Positions 1-5,111 of a stretch of 5,187 nt of DNA are shown here, piece after piece (within the stretch, counting starts at the first letter, position 1; every line of letters starts with the position of its first letter). Under the pieces are notes generated by a model that was given only the letters and a program-made list of their open reading frames with translations, was not told the DNA's origin and did not search any database. The stretch is from assembly GCA_903919215.1 (NCBI GenBank), contig CAIXHI010000330.1, positions 1 through 5,187 on the forward strand, given 5' to 3'. A program made the translations under genes and the position numbers. Source of the DNA: an uncultured Acidimicrobiaceae bacterium. Lineage in GTDB: Bacteria; Actinomycetota; Acidimicrobiia; Acidimicrobiales; Ilumatobacteraceae.

Positions 1-54
1 CGCAGACCTTCGGTATCGCCATGCCCGCACCCTAACTCCACCGACCCGCCGCCC

Positions 55-99
55 CGTTTGAAGCCGAAACCGCACGTAGTGCGGGTGAGGCTTCAAACG
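55..99. repeat. Long two-part inverted repeat / RNA hairpin upstream of the SCO6745-family gene
   Basis: A perfect 11-bp inverted repeat (CGTTTGAAGCC at 55-65, GGCTTCAAACG at 89-99) encloses a second perfect 6-bp stem (CCGCAC 70-75, GTGCGG 79-84) with a 3-nt loop. Between the stems is a symmetric 4x4 internal loop, GAAA (66-69) facing GTGA (85-88). It could hold tandem G-A pairs and one A-U pair, so the whole 45 nt may fold as one rod. There is no T-run on either side, so it is not a classic intrinsic terminator. It could be a U-tract-less terminator for a gene to the left, a REP-like repeat, or a structured 5' leader. The pairing is read directly from the sequence; the role is unknown. Confidence 0.75.
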
Positions 100-105
100 C
101 GGTAT

Positions 106-123
106 GGGATGGGGCGGGTGGGG
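106..123 (+). promoter_or_regulatory. G-quadruplex motif in the leader of the SCO6745-family gene
   Basis: The + strand reads GGG-AT-GGGG-C-GGG-T-GGGG, four G-tracts of 3-4 separated by loops of only 2, 1 and 1 nt. Loops this short favour a stable parallel quadruplex. It lies on the coding strand and ends 12 nt before the preferred ATG at 136, where the ribosome binding site should be. It could affect translation initiation or transcription. The motif is seen; folding and function are inferred. Confidence 0.6.
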
Positions 124-135
124 CAGACTCGTGAC

Positions 136-1008
136 ATGACCAACTGGTTGGAGATCACCCGGCGCAACGCACGCAGCGTGCAGACGACGATCGGCTGGAT
201 CTTCTGGGATCCTGGTGCGGTCGAGCGCTACCGACTCCTGGGCCTCCCCGACGGATTTGCCGGGCCACTCGGTTACATCGCCTCCCGCTGCGCACCGCTC
301 GCCGGAGCCGGCCCGGACGCGGTGGTTGCCGCATTTGGGTCGATCAGCCGGGCGGGCATCGAGGGTGCGTTCGGTCTGCTCGGCACCCCCGAGCGCTTCC
401 GGGAGGTATGGGACGCTCGTGACGCTGCGGTGGCCGAGGGACTGCGCACGTACACGCCCGAGATCATCGACCCGCTCGCCGAGTACGGCGAACTTCTCTG
501 GCCGATCGTGCAGCAACTCCCCCGCGTCGGCCGAGTGTTCTTCGGCGCGCATCTGGCGATGCCGCGCCCCACCGACGCGCTGTTGTCGGGCTGGCACGCG
601 GTGAACTGCCTGCGCGAATGGCGTGGCGACACGCACTGGGCACTCGTCGTCGCCGCAGGTCTCACGCACCCTGAAGCCTCGATCCTGCACAACGCGTGGC
701 TGGGGTACGAGCCCGATTGGCTGGCCAAGTCGCGGGGCACCACCCCCGACGATCTGCTGCAGGGTTGGGCGTCGCTCGCGGAGAAGGGTCTGGTGGTCGA
801 CGGACAAGTGACTTCCGATGGAATCGCGCTGCGACAACGTCTCGAGGACGACACCGACCGCCTCACCACCCTGCCGTGGGAACTGCTGGGCGAGGCGGCG
901 AGCCTGCGCTTCGCGGAGTTGTTCGAGCCACCGTGCGTGACGCTCTTGCAACGGGTCGACGTCACCGCCGGTACCAACTACCAGCCGGCGTCGCGGGAAC
1001 GACGCTGA
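136..1008 (+). CDS. SCO6745/SalK-family protein of unknown function
   Basis: A 290-residue soluble protein with no signal peptide or membrane segment. It resembles the actinobacterial SCO6745 family, whose members are often loosely labelled MarR-like or SalK-domain proteins. The best marks are an N-terminal helix starting ARSVQTTIGWIFWDPGAVERY (about residues 12-32), the family's most recognisable motif LREWRGDTHWA (about 159-169), and a C-terminal winged-helix-like stretch (about 211-252: WASLAEKGL, a short turn, then TSDGIALRQRLEDDTDRL). The biochemical role is not established, and DNA binding should not be assumed. The frame is open back to a TTG at 58, but that would run the protein through the hairpin and the G-quadruplex, giving an Arg/Lys-rich tail unlike the family. 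ATG 136 (MTNWLEITRR) is therefore preferred, and ATG 109 is the other option. No clear Shine-Dalgarno is seen apart from the G-rich tract. Its stop abuts the mpa stop tail to tail. Confidence 0.72.
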   Translation: MTNWLEITRRNARSVQTTIGWIFWDPGAVERYRLLGLPDGFAGPLGYIASRCAPLAGAGPDAVVAAFGSISRAGIEGAFGLLGTPERFREVWDARDAAVAEGLRTYTPEIIDPLAEYGELLWPIVQQLPRVGRVFFGAHLAMPRPTDALLSGWHAVNCLREWRGDTHWALVVAAGLTHPEASILHNAWLGYEPDWLAKSRGTTPDDLLQGWASLAEKGLVVDGQVTSDGIALRQRLEDDTDRLTTLPWELLGEAASLRFAELFEPPCVTLLQRVDVTAGTNYQPASRERR

Positions 1009-2742
1009 CTACAGGTACTGACCGGTGGCGACGCGTTCGATCGCCCGACCGCCCATCGCGCTGACAGCCTCCCGGCTCTTCACCAGCGTGCGGATGAAGA
1101 CGATCCGCTCACCCTTCTTCCCGCTGATCTTCGCCCAGTCGTCGGGGTTGGTGGTGTTCGGCAGGTCTTCGTGTTCCTTGTACTCCTGCTTGACGCTGTC
1201 GAGCAGGTCGTCGAGGCACACACCACGCTGGCCACCGGCGATGACTCGCTTGATCGCCAACTTCTTGGCACGGCGGACAACGTTCTCGATCATGGCTCCG
1301 GAGGCGAAGTCCTTGTAATACAGGATCTCCTTGTCGCCGTTCTGGTACGTGACCTCGAGGAACTGGTTGGACACATCGTCGCGATACATCTCGGCCACCG
1401 TCGCGTCGATCATTCGGGAGATGTCGGCGCCTGGCGCAATCGGGATCTCGTCGGTGAGGTACTGAGCGAAGATCTGCGCGGCTGCCGCCTGATTCGGGCG
1501 GTCGATCCGGATCTTCACATCCAACCGGCCAGGTCGCAGGATGGCGGGGTCGATCAGGTCTTCGCGGTTTGTGGCACCGATGACGATGACGTTGCGGAGA
1601 CCTTCAACACCGTCGATCTCGGCCAGCAGTTGGGGCACGATGGTGCTCTCCATATCGCTGCTGATGCCGGAGCCACGGGTACGGAACATCGAGTCCATCT
1701 CATCGAAGAAGACGATGACCGGCCAACCCTCCTCACTCTTTTCGCGAGCACGCTGGAAGACCAAGCGAATCTGCCGCTCGGTCTCGCCGACGTACTTGTT
1801 GAGCAGCTCCGGACCCTTGATGTTGATGAAGTAACTGCGCCCCTTGTCGCCGCCCGTCTTCTCGGCCACCTTCTTCGCCAGCGAGTTCGCCACCGCCTTG
1901 GCGATGAGCGTCTTGCCGCAGCCAGGAGGGCCGTACAGCAGGATTCCCTTCGGTGCCGGCAAGCGGTGCTCGGCGAACAGTTCGCTGTAGAGGAACGGCA
2001 GCTCGACGGCATCTGCAATCTGCTCGATCTGCAGATCGAGACCGCCGATGTCCGCATAGGAGATGTCGGGCACCTCTTCGAGCAGGAGATCCTCCACCTC
2101 GGGCCGCGGCAACTTTTCGAGGAGCAGGTTGCTCCGGGTGTCGAGACGCAGTGTGTCGCCGCTCCGCAGGTGCGTGCCGCGCAAACTGTCGGCCAACTCG
2201 CAGACCCGTTCTTCATCGGCCCTGCCCACGACCAGGGCCCGCACGCCGTCGTCGAGGAGTTCCTTGATCGTGACGACCTCTCCGGTGACCTCCGGATGGC
2301 GTGACATCACCACGTTGAAGCTCTCGTTCAGCGCGACCTCTGCGCCTCGTGCGAGCGACTCGTGGTCGATGTCGGGATGCAGGCCGACACGCATCTTGCG
2401 ACCGCTGGTCAGCACATCCACCGTGCCGTCGTCGTTCTTGCCCACCACAACGCCGTATGCGGACGGCGGTTGCGTGAGTTTCTCGACCTCTTCGCGCAGC
2501 GCAGCGATGTGTTCGCGCGCTTCACGCAGCGTGTAGCTGAGCTTCTCGTTCTGAGACGTCACCTGCGCAAGTTGCCCCTTGTTCTCCAGCAGCCGCTCCT
2601 CGAGCGCTCGCTGGCGCTTGGGCGCGTCGACCAACTTGCGTCGCAACTGGGCGATCTCTTCCTCCAGCGCGGACGCCTGTGCGCGAAATATCGCGAGGGC
2701 ATCGACCGACTCGGCAGGGTCGTGGGCGTCTGCGTCGCTCAT
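1009..2742 (-). CDS. mpa: Proteasome-associated AAA+ ATPase (Mpa/ARC)
   Basis: This is the hexameric ring ATPase that recognises pupylated proteins, unfolds them and feeds them into the 20S proteasome in the cytoplasm. The 577-residue product is close to the usual family length (about 590-610). It has an N-terminal coiled coil (about 18-90, the Pup-binding region in the family), a tandem OB region (about 95-225) and an AAA module: Walker A GPPGCGKT (271-278), pore-loop YVG (317-319), Walker B VIVFFDEMDS (342-351) with D347 and E348, sensor-1 Asn in GATNRED (389-395), and arginines in LRPGRLD (402-408). The C-terminus is GQYL, the proteasome-docking tail of Mpa. All catalytic motifs are intact. 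The ATG at 2742 is preceded by only a weak AGG and a possible leaderless promoter. Transcription diverges from the ferredoxin gene. In mycobacteria dop, pup and prcBA lie downstream; here a convergent gene fills that position. ARC is the name used for homologues outside mycobacteria. Confidence 0.97.
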   Translation of the reverse strand: MSDADAHDPAESVDALAIFRAQASALEEEIAQLRRKLVDAPKRQRALEERLLENKGQLAQVTSQNEKLSYTLREAREHIAALREEVEKLTQPPSAYGVVVGKNDDGTVDVLTSGRKMRVGLHPDIDHESLARGAEVALNESFNVVMSRHPEVTGEVVTIKELLDDGVRALVVGRADEERVCELADSLRGTHLRSGDTLRLDTRSNLLLEKLPRPEVEDLLLEEVPDISYADIGGLDLQIEQIADAVELPFLYSELFAEHRLPAPKGILLYGPPGCGKTLIAKAVANSLAKKVAEKTGGDKGRSYFINIKGPELLNKYVGETERQIRLVFQRAREKSEEGWPVIVFFDEMDSMFRTRGSGISSDMESTIVPQLLAEIDGVEGLRNVIVIGATNREDLIDPAILRPGRLDVKIRIDRPNQAAAAQIFAQYLTDEIPIAPGADISRMIDATVAEMYRDDVSNQFLEVTYQNGDKEILYYKDFASGAMIENVVRRAKKLAIKRVIAGGQRGVCLDDLLDSVKQEYKEHEDLPNTTNPDDWAKISGKKGERIVFIRTLVKSREAVSAMGGRAIERVATGQYL

Positions 2743-2748
2743 GGCTGG

Positions 2749-2754
2749 AACCTA
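2749..2754 (-). promoter_or_regulatory. Possible -10 element for leaderless mpa transcription
   Basis: On the - strand TAGGTT fits the actinobacterial TANNNT -10 pattern and is followed by exactly 6 nt before the ATG at 2742. This spacing puts the transcript start at or next to the start codon, as in leaderless actinobacterial mRNAs. It would also explain the missing Shine-Dalgarno. No convincing -35 is seen. Confidence 0.3.
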
Positions 2755-2800
2755 ACACCGCGATCGAGCGACTGAGTTCGCGCGCAGCGATGTGCGAAAC

Positions 2801-2829
2801 TTCGCTCAGCGCAGGGCGACATGTATGAT
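2801..2829 (+). promoter_or_regulatory. Candidate sigma-70-type promoter of the ferredoxin gene
   Basis: TATGAT (2824-2829) is a 5/6 match to the -10 consensus. TTCGCT (2801-2806) sits 17 bp upstream as a weak -35. Transcription would start near 2836, giving a leader of about 30 nt that contains the Shine-Dalgarno. The -10 is the stronger part of the call. Confidence 0.45.
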
Positions 2830-2853
2830 CACCCCTGTCTAAACCTCGGAATC

Positions 2854-2859
2854 AGGAGA
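2854..2859 (+). promoter_or_regulatory. Shine-Dalgarno of the ferredoxin gene
   Basis: AGGAGA lies 8 nt before ATG 2868, a strong match at normal spacing. It fixes this start and reading frame over the overlapping alternatives. Confidence 0.85.
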
Positions 2860-2867
2860 CAAGCAAC

Positions 2868-3113
2868 ATGAAGGTGTGGATCGACCAGGACCTGTGCACC
2901 GGCGATGGCCTTTGCGAAGAGATCGCGCCCGACGTCTTCACACTGCTCGACGATGGTCTCGCCTACGTCAAGCAGGGCGACACGGTGTTCGCCACCGCCA
3001 AGGGCAACGCTCAGGGAGCCGACGGCATGGCCGACATCCCCGACAACCGCCTCGACGCGGTCATCGAGAGCGCCGAGGAATGCCCCGGCGAGTGCATCTT
3101 CATCGAGCCCTAG
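2868..3113 (+). CDS. Small actinobacterial ferredoxin, 3Fe-4S or Asp-ligated 4Fe-4S
   Basis: An 81-residue acidic electron carrier. The cluster site is CTGDGLC (C10 to C16) plus C72 in EECPGECIFIE. A typical 4Fe-4S ferredoxin has CxxCxxC; here the middle ligand position is D13, giving CxxDxxC. Actinobacterial proteins of this type are usually called 3Fe-4S ferredoxins, but Pyrococcus furiosus ferredoxin uses an Asp at this position to hold a fourth iron, so an Asp-ligated or interconvertible cluster is possible. C76 is an extra cysteine not needed as a ligand. The protein is longer than the usual 60-70 residues because of a Gly/Ala-rich insert around residues 37-58. It is a single-gene unit with its own promoter and Shine-Dalgarno, divergent from mpa and convergent with trmI. 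The redox partner is unknown: relatives often serve cytochromes P450, and the nearby Fe-S thiolase is only a positional candidate. Confidence 0.92.
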   Translation: MKVWIDQDLCTGDGLCEEIAPDVFTLLDDGLAYVKQGDTVFATAKGNAQGADGMADIPDNRLDAVIESAEECPGECIFIEP

Positions 3114-3137
3114 TTCTGACAGGTTGAAGAACTTCCG

Positions 3138-3164
3138 TGAAGGCGGCCCGATGGGCCGCCTTCA
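3138..3164. terminator. Bidirectional hairpin terminator between the ferredoxin gene and trmI
   Basis: A perfect 12-bp GC-rich stem (TGAAGGCGGCCC 3138-3149, GGGCCGCCTTCA 3153-3164) with a 3-nt GAT loop sits in the 68-bp gap between two convergent genes. It is 24 nt after the ferredoxin stop and 17 nt beyond the trmI stop. There is no clear T-run on either side, as is common for hairpins at gene ends in GC-rich actinobacteria. Position and stem strength support a shared terminator. Confidence 0.7.
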
Positions 3165-3181
3165 TCGCGTCTGGGGCCGAC

Positions 3182-3952
3182 TCAGCCGAGGAAGCGGCCG
3201 ACAGTGAGGAACGCCGTGTGCGCCACCATGCGGTGGTCGGGCCGCACGGCCTGACCCTCGATGTACCAACCGCGGTGCAGCACTTCCAGCGTGCGCGTGC
3301 CACTCCAGGCGCGGGTCGCCATGGCTTCGCGGGTCTGCACGGCCTGGGTGATCGAAGGCGTGTAAGCCAGCAGGATGCCGCCGGGCCGCAGTGCCTCCAT
3401 TGCATGCGGTACGACCTGCCATGGTTCGGGAAGGTCGAGCACCACACGGTCGAGATCGCGTTCGGCGATACCGGCGTATGCGTCGGCCAGCCGGGCGTCG
3501 TAACGGTCCATGACGCCCTCACCGAGGAACGTGCGCACGTTGGCCTTCGCCCGGTTGAGGAAATCCTCACGGATCTCGTAGCCGACGATCTCGGCGCCGT
3601 AGCGCAGCATCGTCATGCTGAGCGCACCCGACCCGAGGCCACTCTCGAACACGCGCACGCCGGGCCCAATGTCGGCCAGCATGCAGATCGGGGCCAGATC
3701 CTTCGGGTAGATCACCTGTGCGCCGCGAGGCATCTCCAGCACGAAGTCTTCCAACGTCGGCCGCAGCGCGGTGTACGACGCGTTCTTCGTGCTCTTGAAG
3801 ACAGTGCCCTCGGGCCGATCGGCCATGTCTGCGTGCGGGACCAACCCGGTGTGGGTGTGGAACTCAGCGCCTTCCGTGAGCGTGATCAGGTAGCGACGCT
3901 GCTTGTTGTCGAGCAGCAGCACCTTGTCGCCGTATGCGAACGGTCGATTCAT
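3182..3952 (-). CDS. trmI: tRNA (adenine-58-N1)-methyltransferase TrmI
   Basis: This enzyme uses S-adenosylmethionine to make m1A58 in the T-loop of tRNA and works as a homotetramer in the family. The 256-residue product has a small N-terminal beta domain (about 1-65), YPKDLAPI (82-89), the SAM-binding glycine loop ESGLGSGALS (103-112), the acidic residue ending motif II in VGYEIRED (123-130), and the catalytic-site motif VLDLPEPW (171-178) with D173. The C-terminal RPDHRMVAHTAFL (237-249) is also typical. The frame stays open upstream to 4273, but that part is a shadow of the preceding gene. ATG 3952 has AAGGA 8 nt upstream and begins MNRPF, so it is the real start. Its ATG overlaps the TGA of the thiolase gene (ATGA, 3949-3952), which implies coupled translation. 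In Thermus m1A58 promotes thiolation of position 54, which fits the operon. Mycobacterial trmI likewise lies near mpa. Confidence 0.95.
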   Translation of the reverse strand: MNRPFAYGDKVLLLDNKQRRYLITLTEGAEFHTHTGLVPHADMADRPEGTVFKSTKNASYTALRPTLEDFVLEMPRGAQVIYPKDLAPICMLADIGPGVRVFESGLGSGALSMTMLRYGAEIVGYEIREDFLNRAKANVRTFLGEGVMDRYDARLADAYAGIAERDLDRVVLDLPEPWQVVPHAMEALRPGGILLAYTPSITQAVQTREAMATRAWSGTRTLEVLHRGWYIEGQAVRPDHRMVAHTAFLTVGRFLG

Positions 3953-4914
3953 CGTTTGCGTCCTTTTCCGATTACCAGTTCCACCGGTACGGGTTCGTGT
4001 GCGCCAGCCTTTTCCGCCAAGCGGCAGAATGCACACATGTCGCCCGTCGTGGGCGCACCGCATGAGTTGCATTGCTGAAGGGTGTCGGTGGCTGCGGCGG
4101 TGATGCCGGTGAGCAATGGCGCCATGTTGTCGAGGAAGTTCAAGTAGAACGCGGCCTTGCTGCCGGGCGACTGCCGTTCGATCTCGTTCAGCGCCGCTTT
4201 GTAGGCAAGGTGCTTGTTGCCGACTGCCATCGGACATTCCTCGACGAGGTAGTCGATACCGCGCACGATGCACCAGGCCGCCATCTCGCGTTCGGTGAGA
4301 CGGACGAGTGGCTTGACCTTCTTGGGGAAGCCGTTGCGGGCAGGAAGTACCGGTGCCTGACGGGCCAAGTACTCGACGTCCCAGCGCAGCGTGTTCCCGA
4401 ACAACACCGCGGCCTCGTCGTCGAGGTTGTGGCCAGTGACCAACACCGTGTAGCCGCCCTTCAGCGCCTCACTGTCGAACAGGTGCCGCTTACTGATACC
4501 GCATGCGCTGCAGGGCACGCGCTTGGTGGCCCTGGCCGCAGTGGGTACGTCGTAGCCGTACTCGCCACGCAGCGACACCTCGATGAGGTGCAACCCCCGT
4601 TCGGTCGCGAAGTTGCGGGCGTACACGGCGGACGTGTCGCTGTAGTCGCCGATCCCGAGGCCGAGGTACAGGCCATCAGCTTGGTAGCCCAACTCGATCA
4701 GCATGTCCCAGACTGCGAGGCTGTCCTTGCCGCCCGAGACCGCGACGAGCACCCGGTCGTCCTTGCTGAGCATGTCGAACTTCTCGATCGCCTTCACCAC
4801 CTGGCGACGACAGAGTTCCAGGAAGTGCTCGGCACAGAAGTGGGCGTTGTGACGCGGGAGGTCGATGATCGCTGGGGCCTTGCACGTACGGCACTTCGAG
4901 CCGACGGCGACCAT
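3949..4914 (-). CDS. ttuA: TtuA-family tRNA 2-thiolation enzyme (tRNA T54/U54 sulfurtransferase)
   Basis: An ATP-pyrophosphatase-type Fe-S enzyme of the TtuA/Ncs6/TtcA superfamily, 321 residues. In Thermus TtuA adenylates C2 of T54 in tRNA and inserts sulfur from the thiocarboxylate of the ubiquitin-like TtuB. Motifs in order: N-terminal zinc finger C8, C11, C27, H30; PP-loop SGGKDS (60-65); PCSAC with C135 and C138; GHNLDDEA (161-168); C227 in EECPM; C-terminal zinc finger C282, C285, C294, C297. C135, C138 and C227 match the three [4Fe-4S] ligands of Thermus TtuA (C130, C133, C222 as I recall) with a constant offset of 5. The two zinc fingers separate it from TtcA, which makes s2C32, and from TilS. 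All key residues are present. ATG 4914 overlaps the TGA of the ubiquitin-like gene (TGATG) and has no strong Shine-Dalgarno of its own, so it probably depends on coupled translation. Enzyme family is confident; the exact tRNA position is inferred from family and neighbours. Confidence 0.9.
   Translation of the reverse strand: MVAVGSKCRTCKAPAIIDLPRHNAHFCAEHFLELCRRQVVKAIEKFDMLSKDDRVLVAVSGGKDSLAVWDMLIELGYQADGLYLGLGIGDYSDTSAVYARNFATERGLHLIEVSLRGEYGYDVPTAARATKRVPCSACGISKRHLFDSEALKGGYTVLVTGHNLDDEAAVLFGNTLRWDVEYLARQAPVLPARNGFPKKVKPLVRLTEREMAAWCIVRGIDYLVEECPMAVGNKHLAYKAALNEIERQSPGSKAAFYLNFLDNMAPLLTGITAAATDTLQQCNSCGAPTTGDMCAFCRLAEKAGAHEPVPVELVIGKGRKR
3961..3965 (-). promoter_or_regulatory. Shine-Dalgarno of trmI inside the thiolase gene
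   Basis: On the - strand AAGGA lies 8 nt before ATG 3952, within the last codons of the upstream thiolase gene. It supports this start over the longer open frame and allows re-initiation at the ATGA overlap. Confidence 0.75.
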
Positions 4915-5111
4915 CAGGCGCCGCCTGAGATCACAGGTCGGATCTCGACGACGTCGTCGTCAGTCAGATCTGCGTCACCCGGCACGAGCGTGCCATTGCG
5001 GATGACGAGGTGCGACTCGCGTGGCAGGTCGAGTTGCGCCAGTAACGCGTTCACCGAGCGCTTCCCGTCGATGACGAGTTCGCGTTTGGGGTTGCGCAGC
5101 AGGACCTTCAT
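4914..5111 (-). CDS. ThiS/MoaD-type ubiquitin-like sulfur carrier (TtuB-like)
   Basis: A 65-residue beta-grasp protein, a normal size for ThiS/TtuB. Visible traits are the N-terminal beta hairpin (KVLLRNPKRELVIDG), a helix (about 19-27), LVIRNGTLVPGDADLTDDD (35-53) and the terminal strand VVEIRPVISGG leading to the flexible tail. Such proteins are adenylated at a C-terminal Gly-Gly by an E1-like enzyme and then carry sulfur as a thiocarboxylate. Position directly before a TtuA-type enzyme points to a TtuB role; ThiS (thiamine) or MoaD (molybdopterin) are less likely, since no such pathway gene is in the window. Oddly, the protein ends SGGA, so Gly-Gly is not terminal: G63 and G64 are followed by A65, then TGA. 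The ATG at 5111 has a strong GGAGGG 9 nt upstream. The frame remains open beyond it to the window edge but offers no ATG, GTG or TTG. First known gene of the thiolation/methylation operon. A gene symbol is withheld because the Gly-Gly-Ala end leaves TtuB identity unproven. Confidence 0.88.
   Translation of the reverse strand: MKVLLRNPKRELVIDGKRSVNALLAQLDLPRESHLVIRNGTLVPGDADLTDDDVVEIRPVISGGA

Larger units (their letters stand above)
2743..2867. promoter_or_regulatory. Divergent intergenic region between mpa and the ferredoxin gene
   Basis: These 125 bp must carry promoters for both flanking genes. It contains the -10-like elements listed separately and a short dyad, GCGAA-AC-TTCGC (2794-2805), whose right half overlaps the proposed -35 of the ferredoxin promoter. 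A second TTCGC at 2777-2781 can pair with the same GCGAA, so there are two alternative pairings. A regulator site is possible but not shown. Confidence 0.4.

Noticed and set aside
3..35. Possible C-terminal end of an upstream + strand gene (QTFGIAMPAP then TAA)
   Set aside because: Ten codons at the window edge are too few to support a gene, although the hairpin at 55-99 would then be well placed as its terminator.
58..135. TTG-initiated N-terminal extension of the SCO6745-family protein
   Set aside because: The segment is made of the hairpin and G-quadruplex and encodes a basic tail without family likeness; ATG 136 is a better start.
273..977. 234-residue - strand open frame inside the SCO6745 gene
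   Set aside because: Low-complexity Ser/Arg/Pro-rich translation antisense to a gene with a recognisable family motif.
1171..2304. 377-residue open frame on the + strand opposite mpa
   Set aside because: It lies wholly antisense to a clearly identified AAA ATPase, has no recognisable domain, and arises from the GC-rich codon pattern of mpa.
3137..4078. 313-residue open frame on the + strand opposite trmI and the end of ttuA
   Set aside because: Antisense to trmI and ttuA, begins inside the terminator hairpin, and shows no protein-family features.
3953..4273. 107-codon N-terminal extension of TrmI
   Set aside because: It overlaps conserved ttuA sequence in another frame. The ATG at 3952 has a Shine-Dalgarno and gives a normal TrmI N-terminus.
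3949..4914. TtcA (s2C32) or TilS identity for the PP-loop enzyme
   Set aside because: Both terminal zinc fingers and the C135/C138/C227 Fe-S set match TtuA/Ncs6. TtcA lacks the zinc fingers and TilS lacks the Fe-S cysteines.
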